A stretch of DNA of 64,000 bases from Streptococcus urinalis 2285-97 (GTDB lineage Bacteria > Bacillota > Bacilli > Lactobacillales > Streptococcaceae). Made by a program: the position numbers and the translations under genes. The notes below the pieces were generated by a model. That model had not been told where the DNA came from. It saw only the letters and a program-made list of their open reading frames with translations, and made no database searches. Positions 18,544 to 26,921 of the stretch are shown in pieces; position 1 is the stretch's first letter; each line of letters starts with the position of its first letter. The stretch is taken from contig NZ_AEUZ02000001.1 in NCBI RefSeq assembly GCF_000188055.2, forward strand, positions 1,750,001 to 1,814,000, given 5' to 3'.

Positions 18544-19242
18544 CTACTCCTTATTTTCAATTGCTCTTTGACACGCAAGAACCATTTCAGAAAAAGTTTC
18601 TCGGGGATCTTCACTAGTTGTAATTCCACTTGTACAACCTGTACCATCTGCACCTAATGTAATTACCCGAAAAACATCATCAGCTGTTGAAATCCCAGCG
18701 CCTTGCATAATCAAAGTTTGAGGCGATATTTCTTTTACGACTTTATTTGTATTAAGAATATATTCTTCTGAACTTATTTTTCCAGTTCCAATTAATTCAG
18801 TAGGCTCACATAGAATAATATCAGGGTGTAAAGCAGATATAGCTTTAGCTTCCTCTAATGAATTCGCACAAACTATCGTAATTAAATCGAGTTCGTCAGC
18901 TCTCTTAATAGATTGAATAATTTGATCAAAAGTCAGAGGATGTTCCGCATGATTAATAAATGTTGCAGATGCCCCTGCATATTTTACCGATTCTGGTAAG
19001 ATTAACCCCATACCACGACCAGGTTTTATACCATCAATATGTTGAGCTGAAATTAATGCTGAGTTAACATTTTGAGATACGCTACTAATATCTGCAAACG
19101 GTGCTGTTAGTAATACACTTACTTGTGGATATTTATTAGCTAATATTTCAGCTAATTTTGACATTTCTTCTAAATCATGACCATACAAATAAGATTTGGG
19201 ATTAAAGATGAAAAAAGGTTTCTTAATTTTTTTCTTTGCCAT
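18544..19242 (-). CDS. Triose-phosphate-isomerase-family protein, non-housekeeping
   Basis: A 232-aa TIM-barrel protein. It retains the catalytic set of triose-phosphate isomerase: N and K in FNPKSY near residue 15, a histidine in INHAEHP near 95, and the glutamate in LCEPTELIGTG near 145. The loop sequences differ strongly from housekeeping TpiA (NWK, GHSERR, YEPVWAIGTG), as in EryH-type isomerases that act on tetrulose phosphates. It overlaps the aldolase gene by 20 bases. Probable role: interconversion of a ketose and aldose phosphate released by the aldolase or brought in by the PTS. Confidence 0.8.
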   Translation of the reverse strand: MAKKKIKKPFFIFNPKSYLYGHDLEEMSKLAEILANKYPQVSVLLTAPFADISSVSQNVNSALISAQHIDGIKPGRGMGLILPESVKYAGASATFINHAEHPLTFDQIIQSIKRADELDLITIVCANSLEEAKAISALHPDIILCEPTELIGTGKISSEEYILNTNKVVKEISPQTLIMQGAGISTADDVFRVITLGADGTGCTSGITTSEDPRETFSEMVLACQRAIENKE

Positions 19243-20080
19243 AATTTATTCCTTTCGTCTCAAAAACTTGGTAATAATGTTGTAAAACCAATTTCATAGC
19301 ATCCTCACATGCATTCTTTTCTGATATATAATCAGAAAATTTTTGAGATTGACTAGCTTTTAATGCAGAAACTATAAAATCAGTGTAAATATTTATTTTT
19401 GAAATTCCCTGTTTTGCACATTTTTTTAGATTATCATCACCAGAAGAAGAACCTCCATGAAGTACTAAAGGAATATCAGTTCTATTTTTTATTTCCCTTA
19501 GTCGTTCAAAATTAATCTTTGGTCTACCTTTATAAATTCCATGGGCTGTACCTATTGAAATAGCAAGTGAATCAATTTTGGTTTGGTTCACAAACTCTAT
19601 TACAACATCAACTTCTGTATATATAGAATCTGTTAATTGATCTGTTTCAGTCGATTGATTTGCGCCTACATGTCCTAACTCCGCTTCAACAACAATACCA
19701 CGCGCGTGAGCATATTCTACTACTTTTTTTGTAATAGATATATTTTCTGCGAAGCTTTTTTGTGAAGCATCAATCATTACAGATGAAAATCCTAAATCAA
19801 TTGATTTTTTAATAAATTCGAAATCTTCGCCATGATCCAAATGCAATACAACAGGTACTTTAGCATGAGTTGAGAAGAAATTCCCTATGCATGCAGCTTC
19901 CTCTAAAGAAATGATATCTGAATGTGATTGAGCAAATGCCAAAATTAAAGGTAATTGCTTTTCTTCTGCCACACTTACAAAAGCTCTAGCTGAATTCCAA
20001 TCAATAAAATTTGCATGCGGGATTGCATATCCTTTCTTTCTTGAATCTTCAAACATCTTTTTAGAATCCACTTTTACCAT
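19223..20080 (-). CDS. Class II aldolase (fructose/tagatose-bisphosphate aldolase family)
   Basis: A 285-aa zinc aldolase of the FbaA/GatY/KbaY family. Candidate metal ligands are the histidine of LHLDHGED near residue 83, one in SIGTAHGIYKG near 177 and one in LVLHGGSSSG near 208. NIYTD near 231 contacts the substrate phosphate in relatives. ATG 20080 follows AGGAGG. It is the first gene of the operon aldolase-TIM-like-YjbQ and is divergent from a SorC regulator. The substrate may be a bisphosphate or a monophosphate ketose; no phosphofructokinase-type gene is nearby. Confidence 0.88.
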   Translation of the reverse strand: MVKVDSKKMFEDSRKKGYAIPHANFIDWNSARAFVSVAEEKQLPLILAFAQSHSDIISLEEAACIGNFFSTHAKVPVVLHLDHGEDFEFIKKSIDLGFSSVMIDASQKSFAENISITKKVVEYAHARGIVVEAELGHVGANQSTETDQLTDSIYTEVDVVIEFVNQTKIDSLAISIGTAHGIYKGRPKINFERLREIKNRTDIPLVLHGGSSSGDDNLKKCAKQGISKINIYTDFIVSALKASQSQKFSDYISEKNACEDAMKLVLQHYYQVFETKGINYGKEKN

Positions 20081-20219
20081 TTAGATTAACCTCCTATAAT
20101 CACTTTTTTTACCCAAATTTTATCATTTTAAAAATAATATTCAATATTAATTATGATATAATTTTACAAATGATAACTAAATAATAAATTTAGCCTAAAA
20201 TACCCAAAGGAATTATCAG

Positions 20220-21161
20220 ATGTATAATAGAAATAATTTACTCTACCTTATCGCTTCAGCATACTATATTGAAAGAAAATCAAAATCTCAAATTGCATCA
20301 GAGTTCAATATTAGCCGACCTACAGTTAACACCCTTCTAGATGAGGCTCTGCAAGATGGTACGGTTACAATATCCATTCATCCAAAACCTCATGACCAAA
20401 TAAAATTATCTGAACATATTAAAGATAAATTTAATCTAAAATATGTTTCAATAACAGATAGTGCCTCAGATTATAGAATCACCAAAACTAATGTTGCACG
20501 TAATCTTGTTAATTTTATTGAAGAGAATGCATATAGACTGAAAACAATTGGTTTGGGGTGGGGAACAACTTTAAAAGAGTTTGTCGATCAAGCTAATTTT
20601 ATCGATTTACATCATTTAACCATTATTCCGATGATGGGGGGTGCTAATACAGAATATGCTTACTTACATTCTAATCAATTATGTTTTTCTTTAGCTGAAA
20701 AATTTAATGCTAATACTTCATTCTTTTATGCACCAGCTATTTGTGACAGTATACATCTTAAGATGGAGTTAGAAGCATCTTATCATGTTAGAGAAGCAAA
20801 ACAGCGTGCAAAATTAGTAGATATGGCAATTATCAGCATTGGAAATCCCAATAAGTCATCTACATATAAATTACTAGGAAATGTAATAAAATCTGATGAA
20901 ATAAATCCTCTAGATGATATTGCATATGGTGATATCTTGGCAAGTTTTTTTGATAAGAATGGTATGATAGTCAGTACAGGACTTTCAAAAAAAATGATTG
21001 GAATAACACTTGAAGATTTAGAATATATGAAAGAAATTACAATTATTGCTAGCGGTATGAATAAGGCCGAGAGTCTATTTTATTTATTAAAAAAAGGTTT
21101 TATTGATAATATTATTATTGACTCTGAGATTGCAAATTTTCTCTATGATGTTCATTATTAA
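20220..21161 (+). CDS. SorC/DeoR-family sugar-phosphate-sensing regulator
   Basis: A 313-aa regulator with an N-terminal HTH (YYIERKSKSQIASEFNISRPTVNTLLDEAL, about 16-45) and a C-terminal SorC sugar-binding domain that begins near LSEHIKDKFNLKYV and includes TIGLGWGTTLKEF and IPMMGGANTEY. It is divergent from the aldolase gene with about 140 bases between, so it most likely controls that operon. It ends before a strong bidirectional terminator. Confidence 0.88.
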   Translation: MYNRNNLLYLIASAYYIERKSKSQIASEFNISRPTVNTLLDEALQDGTVTISIHPKPHDQIKLSEHIKDKFNLKYVSITDSASDYRITKTNVARNLVNFIEENAYRLKTIGLGWGTTLKEFVDQANFIDLHHLTIIPMMGGANTEYAYLHSNQLCFSLAEKFNANTSFFYAPAICDSIHLKMELEASYHVREAKQRAKLVDMAIISIGNPNKSSTYKLLGNVIKSDEINPLDDIAYGDILASFFDKNGMIVSTGLSKKMIGITLEDLEYMKEITIIASGMNKAESLFYLLKKGFIDNIIIDSEIANFLYDVHY

Positions 21162-21187
21162 TTTATAAGAATACAAATTAATATCAT

Positions 21188-21215
21188 AAAAAGACACCTA
21201 ATTAGGTGTCTTTTT
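21188..21215. terminator. Bidirectional terminator
   Basis: AAAAAGACACCTAA / TTAGGTGTCTTTTT palindrome with a T run on both strands, between the convergent SorC and SDR genes. Confidence 0.85.
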
Positions 21216-21217
21216 CT

Positions 21218-21754
21218 TTATAGTTTTGAGATAGCCTCTTTAATAGCCGTTTCCCCATCAGACATGTCAATCCCTTTACCAAAGGTATTTTTGGCTTCTA
21301 ATAAAATACCTGGTCTTAAGATTGTATAATCTAAGTTTGTCCGATGCTTCAACCATTCATTAGCAAAGAATTTTGCAGCTTGATAGTCTTCAATCCCTGT
21401 TTTTTTCCAAAATTGCGGTTGATTGGCATAGACTGCAGACAACATGATAAAACGTTTAATCCCTAATTGTTCCGCAGCTTTCATGACTTTAACAGCCCAG
21501 TAGGCATCGGTTTGTAACAAATCCTTACCTCTAGAACCAGCAGTGAAATATATTGCATCCACATTTTGTCCTATTGTCTCTGCTAATGTCTCTTCATCTT
21601 CATGTAAGTCAAATAAAACGGGTTTCACATGATCTAAATCAATTACCGCTTCAGGCCGTCTAGCACCTGCAATAACCTCATGGCCATCTGCTACTAAATC
21701 TTTGATTAATTCTGTAGCAACTCTACCAGTTGCCCCAACTACAAATATGTTCAT
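21218..21754 (-). CDS. NAD(P)-binding SDR-family protein, probably internally shortened
   Basis: An atypical short-chain dehydrogenase with the dinucleotide motif VVGATGRVATELI at the N-terminus and DAIYFTAGSRGKDLL in the middle. ATG 21754 follows AAGGAG; the frame is open further upstream without a ribosome site. The product is 178 aa. Streptococcal relatives I recall are about 210-215 aa; here GILLEAKNTFGKGIDMSDGETAIKEAISKL joins what are normally separated C-terminal segments, suggesting an in-frame loss of about 35 residues. Whether the shortened protein is active is unknown. It is a lone gene between terminators. Confidence 0.7.
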   Translation of the reverse strand: MNIFVVGATGRVATELIKDLVADGHEVIAGARRPEAVIDLDHVKPVLFDLHEDEETLAETIGQNVDAIYFTAGSRGKDLLQTDAYWAVKVMKAAEQLGIKRFIMLSAVYANQPQFWKKTGIEDYQAAKFFANEWLKHRTNLDYTILRPGILLEAKNTFGKGIDMSDGETAIKEAISKL

Positions 21755-21853
21755 CACTAACTCCTTTCGACTAATCAATTATGTTAAGAGCATTCGATTT
21801 TCTACTTACATCTTGACAAAAATGACCTTAAAATGCAACTAATTGCTATAACT

Positions 21854-21911
21854 TAAAAACACTAACCAAGAAGAAGATAAGAAGATTCCTATCCTCATCA
21901 GTCAGTGTTTA
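21854..21911 (-). terminator. Terminator after the 2-hydroxyacid dehydrogenase
   Basis: Minus strand: AAACACTGAC pairs with GTTAGTGTTT (one G-U) across a long loop, followed by TTAAG. It lies directly after the dehydrogenase stop. Confidence 0.55.
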
Positions 21912-21922
21912 ATCATTTTTAT

Positions 21923-22903
21923 TTAATCTGGTAATGTGATTGCGTTTAAGTTAACGATTTCAGCATTGGAATAATCTCTTTTTAAGAAAGCAGAAATATT
22001 AGTCAAAGAATCTTCAGCTCCCTGAACAAAGGCATCTTGAGAATAAAATGCAATATGTGGTGTCATAAGCGTATTGTCTAAATTAACTAATGGTGTCTCA
22101 GCTAAATTTGGTGATTCTGAAGAAAGAACATCCAATATAGCATAAGCCAACTGACCATCTGTTAAGGCTTCATATAAATCAGCTTCATTGACAACTCCAC
22201 CACGAGACGAGTTGATAAAAACAGCTCCAGACTTCACTTTTTCTAGCAAGTCCTTGTTAATAAGCTCTTTGGTTGCATCATTTAGTGGTAAATGTGATGA
22301 AATATAGTCACTTTGACTAAAAAGGTCCTCTAAAGTTACTTTTTCTACACCATAACGAGCAAATACATTATCATCTATAAAAGGATCATAAGCGACAATT
22401 TTTGATCCAAAGACTTTCATGCGTTCTGCTACCAATTTCGGAATATTACCGAAACCAATTAAACCAATGGTTTGTGTTGATAAACGTCTAATATCTGGGA
22501 AAAGTTCAGAATCCCATTTTTTATCGACTTTAACAGAACGATTAAAATCAAGTAAACGTCTGCTGTAGGATAAAATGGCAGCAACTACATAGTTAGCAAC
22601 TTCATCTACACAGTATTTTGTAATATGTGAGACCGGCAAATTAATTTGATTGGCATAAGTCATGTCAATATTATTGAAACCAATTGAACGGTAGACGACT
22701 AATTTTAAGTTTGGTAAATGTTCCAAAACATGTTTTGTTAATGGTTCATAAACAGTAATGATGATATCAGCATCCTTGGCATTTTTGATCACTTCTTCTG
22801 TAACAGTTGGCTTAACTTCAATATCAAGGTCTAAACCAAGTGATGCTATCTTTTCTTCTTCAACTGAAAGCATATCATCTTCAAATAAGCGTACGATTTT
22901 CAT
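21923..22903 (-). CDS. D-isomer-specific 2-hydroxyacid dehydrogenase (NAD-dependent)
   Basis: A 326-aa dehydrogenase. The NAD-binding motif is IGLIGFGNIPKLVAERM near residue 150. The catalytic arginine is in INSSRGGVV, the glutamate in ILDVLSSE and the histidine in MTPHIAFYS. The Rossmann motif reads GFGNIP where GxGxxG is usual, a small departure (P for G). I start at ATG 22903 with AAGGAG six bases upstream. It follows a YjiH-like fragment and a PTS EIIBC gene on the same strand, so it may reduce or oxidise a 2-keto or 2-hydroxy acid linked to that locus. The substrate is unknown. Confidence 0.85.
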   Translation of the reverse strand: MKIVRLFEDDMLSVEEEKIASLGLDLDIEVKPTVTEEVIKNAKDADIIITVYEPLTKHVLEHLPNLKLVVYRSIGFNNIDMTYANQINLPVSHITKYCVDEVANYVVAAILSYSRRLLDFNRSVKVDKKWDSELFPDIRRLSTQTIGLIGFGNIPKLVAERMKVFGSKIVAYDPFIDDNVFARYGVEKVTLEDLFSQSDYISSHLPLNDATKELINKDLLEKVKSGAVFINSSRGGVVNEADLYEALTDGQLAYAILDVLSSESPNLAETPLVNLDNTLMTPHIAFYSQDAFVQGAEDSLTNISAFLKRDYSNAEIVNLNAITLPD

Positions 22904-22913
22904 AGTAAACTCC

Positions 22914-23354
22914 TTAGGCAATTAATTTCACAAATAAAATAACAAATGGAAGTGACAGGTAAGTTCTTTCCAAAAAGATGAAGATCACATCAATAAAACG
23001 TGGAACTGTTTTTGTTGATGTCAACAAAGTTGCTGTTTCTGAAAGGTAAATAATGGAAAGGATACTCATCATTGCAACAATTATTTTTGTTGATGTTGCT
23101 GTAATACTACTACCAATGATGACAGGTAAATAATTATCAGCCAGACCAGACATGATTGCACTAGCTGCAATATGCGCTTGAGAAACTCCCATGAGATTCA
23201 TAATCCACTCTAAAGGCAATGAAATCCAACCAAGTACTGGCGTATATAATGCTAAGACGAGAGCGGCTGTCCCCCAAAAAACAATAATAGGTGTCAACCA
23301 AAAGATATAGAATGACATATTGTCAATTTTAGCAATAAAATTTTTACTGGTCAC
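22914..23354 (-). pseudogene. YjiH-family membrane protein, C-terminal fragment
   Basis: The 146-aa product has three to four hydrophobic segments and resembles the last third of YjiH (nucleoside-recognition-domain) proteins of about 450 aa: ALYTPVLGWISLPLEWIMNLMGV, then SAIMSGLADNYLPVIIGSS, then IYLSETATLLTSTKTVPRF and IFLERTYLSLPFVILFV. The N-terminal two thirds are absent. It begins at a GTG that overlaps the stop of the PTS gene (GTGA), without a clear ribosome site, so it looks like a deletion joint, though coupled translation of a short protein is possible. Confidence 0.6.
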
Positions 23355-24709
23355 TTCAGAAGCCCTTTTTCAGGAATATCATCAAAGCCTATGACGTAAG
23401 TCAAGACAAAACCAATCACCAAAGCAACTACCCAAGAAATTATGTAATAAATAAAGGTTTTACCGAAGAAAAGGGGAAGACCCGCAATTGGTCCCGTTCC
23501 CATCCCCAGTGCTTCTACACGGAAGGCTCCTGCAATCACACCACCAACAGCCCCACCAATAGCTACTGCAATAAGAGGACGTTTCAAGCGAGAGGTTACC
23601 CCAAAGAGCGCCGGTTCTGTAATCCCCAGGAAGGCATTGAAAGCTGCTGTGCCTGCTGTGGCTTTAAACTCTTTATTTTTCGTTTTTGTAAAGACTGCAA
23701 ATGTTGCGCCAGCTTGTGCAGCATTGGAAGCGACAAAGAGAGCCATCAAATAGTCAACACCATATTGAGAAAGGTTCTGTACCATAACTGGTGTAAAACC
23801 AACGTGCATCCCTAGAATAACCATGAAAGGATAAACTGCACTAATAACTGCACCAGCTAACCAGCTTTGTGCCATGTAGAATTTAATAAAGATTTGACCA
23901 ATTCCATTCCCGATAATCGTACCCAAAGGACCTAAAATACCAAGTACAACAGGTGCGACAATCAAAATAGTTAATAGTGGTACCAATAAAGTTTGGAGAA
24001 TCTTTGGAATGTATAGTTTGAGGAAACGTTCAACATAGATTTGGAAACCAACAGCCATAATCATCGGCAAGACACTACTTGAATAGCTAGCACTTGTAAA
24101 TGGAATTCCAAACAGATGAACACTTGAATGTTTGCTCATTAACTCAACCATAGTAGGATGGATTAAAATACCAGCAATCGCCATCGCAATATAGGGATTA
24201 ACCTTAAAACGATTTGCAGTAGAGTTAGCAATCAAGACGGGAATAAAATAAAAGGCTGCATCTGAAAAAACATTGATGATTTGAAAATTCTCACTGTCAG
24301 ATGAAATGACGCCGAAGAACATGAGGGAGAAAAGAACTCCCTTTATCATCCCAGCCCCAATAATAGCTGGAATAATCGGTACAAAGATACCTGACAAGGT
24401 ATCTAAGAAGCGATCAATTAAGTTCCCTTTTGGAGCATCGTTTTCTACTTGATTACTTCCATCAAGACTGACTAAGCTTGTGAAAGCTTCATAGACCGAA
24501 GTGACTTTCCCTCCTAAGATTACTTGAAATTGATTGCCAACAGTATTTACTCCCAAAACACCAGGCAAAGCAGAGATCTCATTGCTTTGAATCTTATCAC
24601 CGTCCTTAAAAGATAAACGTAGACGTGTGACACAATGAGTAACATCTGATAAATTTGCTTCATCACCCACAAGCTCAAGGATACGTTGTGCTAATTCCTT
24701 ATCATTCAT
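23351..24709 (-). CDS. PTS transporter EIIBC, sucrose/beta-glucoside class
   Basis: A 452-aa protein with EIIB at about 1-75, phosphorylated cysteine in THCVTRLRLSF, and EIIC with about ten membrane segments from about 105. No EIIA domain is attached, so EIIA must come from another gene. ATG 24709 follows AAGGAG. The RpiR regulator upstream on the same strand and the 2-hydroxyacid dehydrogenase downstream form the visible neighbourhood; I see no hydrolase or etherase (MurQ type) that would settle the substrate. Confidence 0.88.
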   Translation of the reverse strand: MNDKELAQRILELVGDEANLSDVTHCVTRLRLSFKDGDKIQSNEISALPGVLGVNTVGNQFQVILGGKVTSVYEAFTSLVSLDGSNQVENDAPKGNLIDRFLDTLSGIFVPIIPAIIGAGMIKGVLFSLMFFGVISSDSENFQIINVFSDAAFYFIPVLIANSTANRFKVNPYIAMAIAGILIHPTMVELMSKHSSVHLFGIPFTSASYSSSVLPMIMAVGFQIYVERFLKLYIPKILQTLLVPLLTILIVAPVVLGILGPLGTIIGNGIGQIFIKFYMAQSWLAGAVISAVYPFMVILGMHVGFTPVMVQNLSQYGVDYLMALFVASNAAQAGATFAVFTKTKNKEFKATAGTAAFNAFLGITEPALFGVTSRLKRPLIAVAIGGAVGGVIAGAFRVEALGMGTGPIAGLPLFFGKTFIYYIISWVVALVIGFVLTYVIGFDDIPEKGLLK

Positions 24710-25043
24710 GATAAACTCCTTTTGTTTTTCTTGAGCTTATCTTACCATGTGCCATCTCAAAGTTCTATACTTACCTGTTAGAAAGGTCCTAAGGTTCATA
24801 AAATGAACAAATCAGATGACCTTGTTGATACTTTTGGTCCAATATAAAGTTTTCATTACTTTGTCATGCTACATTCAACCTAAGAATCTGTTTAAAATCT
24901 GAATTTTAGTAAGGTAAGATTCTTACAAAACAGGCTATTCTCATTTGATTATTTTCCTATCCACTAAAATCAACAAAAAACAAAGAAATTTACCACTAAT
25001 TTAGCTGTAAAAAATCCTACTGGGGAGAGATTTTAAACAGGTT
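24710..25043. other. Intergenic region between RpiR regulator and PTS gene, with perfect palindrome
   Basis: 334 bases without a gene. GTTCAT-AAA-ATGAAC at 24794-24808 is a perfect 6-3-6 inverted repeat lying about 90 bases upstream of the PTS start and is a candidate RpiR operator. A weak hairpin with a T run (minus strand AAAATC...GATTTTTT, about 25007-25035) may end the regulator transcript. Confidence 0.4.
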
Positions 25044-25886
25044 CTAAGACTGGTATCTATCTTTTTCAATAACTTGCTTTGCAAATGCAACCTGTTGATT
25101 ATAATCAGCTATCACAAGGCCTGCGTAAAGCAAATCTAAAATATAAGTCGTTGCTGAATATGGTGCCAAAGCTTCCATCGTTAGAATATGACTATCAACA
25201 GTAATTGGTAGATACTCATGACAAATCTCTTTTAAATCAAGGTTATCCAAACTTCCAATTCCAACTGTAAAAATACCATTACTTTTTAGATAGTTTGCTG
25301 CTGCTAATATCATCTCATTTTTTCCTATAAACGAGAGTAAAATAGACACGATGCGCTGATTTTCTTTAGTTACAACTATCGCATGTTCATTGATGTTTGT
25401 CTGTTTGTGTGCATTTAATCCCAATGCTTGAAACTTAAAAACTGCCATGTCCACAGCAGACTCTACAATTCCTACACCATAAAGATCAATTCTATCTGCC
25501 ATTTTTATACGATTAACAACTCTTTGGACAATAGTTGGATTTAGGGCCAACTTTGTACTAAATATAGCTTGAGTATAAATGGTAGGCACCAAATCCATGA
25601 GCTCTTTTATGGGTGTCTTATTATTAATCGGCTCATCATCCAAGAGAGCAAGAAATCGTGATTGTTCGTGTGTTTCAAATTCAATCAACCGTAAAAACTC
25701 ATTATAACCTGATAATCCTAGTTTTTTACAAAGTCTTAGAACAGAGGCTTTAGATGTCATGCTCGATTCCCCTAGCTGACTAGCAGTCATCCCTATAATT
25801 CCATTAGGAAATTTTAATACAAAATCTGCGATTGCCTGTTCGGAATTGGTAAAGCCTTCCTTTTGTTTCAATTGATTAATAATCAT
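25044..25886 (-). CDS. RpiR/MurR-family transcriptional regulator
   Basis: A 280-aa regulator with an N-terminal HTH_6 domain (GFTNSEQAIADFVLKFP, then SQLGESSMTSKASVLRLCKKLGLSGYNEF) and a C-terminal SIS sugar-phosphate-binding domain from about 110 (RIKMADRIDLYGVGIVESAVDMAVFKFQALGLN). It is upstream of and codirectional with the PTS EIIBC gene, which it most likely controls through the 24794-24808 palindrome. ATG 25886 has a GGGAGG ribosome site. Confidence 0.88.
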   Translation of the reverse strand: MIINQLKQKEGFTNSEQAIADFVLKFPNGIIGMTASQLGESSMTSKASVLRLCKKLGLSGYNEFLRLIEFETHEQSRFLALLDDEPINNKTPIKELMDLVPTIYTQAIFSTKLALNPTIVQRVVNRIKMADRIDLYGVGIVESAVDMAVFKFQALGLNAHKQTNINEHAIVVTKENQRIVSILLSFIGKNEMILAAANYLKSNGIFTVGIGSLDNLDLKEICHEYLPITVDSHILTMEALAPYSATTYILDLLYAGLVIADYNQQVAFAKQVIEKDRYQS

Positions 25887-26339
25887 TCTAAACCTCCCTT
25901 GTTCTTTTCTTCATTTTATCATAAATTTCAAGTAGACAACGTCTTATGCTATAGCATCACTATCTTTAACAGTTATCGAAATTTTAAATATTTTTAATTA
26001 TAAGCTATTACGATTTATTCTATTATTCTGAAGAGCTGAACAAAATTAATAGTGGAAAGAAATCCTTTTGAAAACCTCGAAATCAACATAGGAAATTTTA
26101 GTGAATACTCTTGATTTCTAGACAAAAAAAGACACCCAAGATAAAAATCCTGAATGTCTTGAAACGTTGATATATCGCAGATAATTAACGTTTTGAGGCA
26201 CAGAGACGTTGTCTCCTTTGCAGCCGTATTCGTAAGCAACTGAAGTTGCAACGACTGCGTCAATTGTACTGCCAGTTCCCAATAAAAAATACTCCATGAA
26301 AATCCATGAAGTATTATTCTGCTGTTATGTAGCTGGTTC
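25887..26339. other. Gene-free region left of the rpsI-targeted elements
   Basis: The region holds no convincing gene. On the minus strand, reading away from the rpsI copy at 26340, it contains a terminator (26284-26315), then a structured stretch of about 110 bases beginning GAACTGGCAGTACAATT (26293 down to about 26190), then a second terminator (26128-26164, AAGACA...TGTCTTTTTTT). A related stretch lies downstream of the real rpsI. The two terminators could bound a small RNA. Confidence 0.4.
26284..26315 (-). terminator. Terminator following the left rpsI 3' copy
   Basis: Minus strand AATACTTCATG / CATGGAGTATT with a short loop and TTTTTT. It sits where the rpsI terminator would be, but its stem differs from those at the other two copies. 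Confidence 0.75.
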
Positions 26340-26390
26340 TTAACGTTTAGAGAACTGGCTAGCTTTACGAGCTTTTTTAAGACCTGGTTT
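26340..26390 (-). repeat. Left attachment-site copy: rpsI 3' end duplicate
   Basis: Read on the minus strand it encodes [20 protein letters not shown], identical in protein to the end of RpsI, but with different codons (GCT AGC CAG ... TCT) from the other two copies. This is typical of an integration site inside a conserved gene end. Direct repeats are at 30454-30504 and 35876-35926. Confidence 0.85.
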
Positions 26391-26493
26391 TTGGTTCATT
26401 CTGTTTTTTAAAGTCAAATCCCTTTAAAATCAACGTTTCTAAATCCAAATATAGTTAAAATTCTTATATATACACAAATATTTAAACTCAAAC

Positions 26494-26513
26494 GGTATCA
26501 AAAAGGTATCAAA
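26494..26513. repeat. Tandem GGTATCAAA repeats near the left end of element 1
   Basis: GGTATCAAAAA and GGTATCAAA in tandem, about 100 bases inside the left att copy; a third similar copy is at 30368-30382 near the right end. These are candidate integrase arm-binding sites by position. Confidence 0.4.
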
Positions 26514-26553
26514 TCTCTAAGGTTTCGGTGCTTATAAAATAATGAAAATTTGT

Positions 26554-26603
26554 CTCAATATTGAGTCTTTTTTTATTGACTTTTTTTATGTGTATGAGAT
26601 AAT
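26554..26603 (+). promoter_or_regulatory. Promoter and palindrome upstream of the toxin-antitoxin operon
   Basis: CTCAATATTGAG (26554-26565) is a perfect palindrome. It is followed by -35 TTGACT (26576-26581), a 16-base spacer and -10 GATAAT (26598-26603). The palindrome may be an antitoxin-binding site or the end of an upstream transcript (a T run follows). Confidence 0.5.
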
Positions 26604-26633
26604 TAAATAAATTACATAAAGGAGTTACATAAT

Positions 26634-26921
26634 ATGGTTACAGCAGAAAAAAATAGAGCTGTCACATTCCAAGCTAACAAAGAATTGGTAAGCGAAGCAA
26701 TGACAGTATTAAACAAAAAAAATTTAACCTTATCATCTGCTTTAAGATTATTCCTACAAAATGTCGTTGTCACAAACGAGGTTGACTTATTGACGGAAGA
26801 GGAGTTAGAGAAAGAAAAACTTTTCAAGCAATTTCAAGCCGAAATCAGCAAAAATATTGAGGATGTTCGTCAAGGGAAGTTTTATACCTCTGAAGAAGTG
26901 AGGGCTGAACTTGGACTATAA
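26634..26921 (+). CDS. RelB/DinJ-family antitoxin
   Basis: A 95-aa protein whose N-terminus (NRAVTFQANKELVSEAMTVLNKKNLTLSSALRLFLQNVV) fits the ribbon-helix-helix DNA-binding domain of RelB/DinJ antitoxins. The charged C-terminal half (LTEEELEKEKLFKQFQAEISKNIEDV) would wrap the toxin. AAGGAG lies upstream of ATG 26634. It overlaps the toxin gene by 11 bases. It is immediately inside the left end of element 1 and would help keep the element. Confidence 0.8.
   Translation: MVTAEKNRAVTFQANKELVSEAMTVLNKKNLTLSSALRLFLQNVVVTNEVDLLTEEELEKEKLFKQFQAEISKNIEDVRQGKFYTSEEVRAELGL

Noticed and set aside
20081..20219. A tRNA or small RNA between the aldolase and SorC genes
   Set aside because: No cloverleaf or terminator is visible; it looks like an ordinary divergent promoter region. 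I saw no tRNA or rRNA gene anywhere in the window.
26015..26263. An 82-aa minus-strand gene left of the att copy
   Set aside because: It overlaps the structured noncoding stretch and its terminator, lacks a ribosome site and has no recognisable domain.
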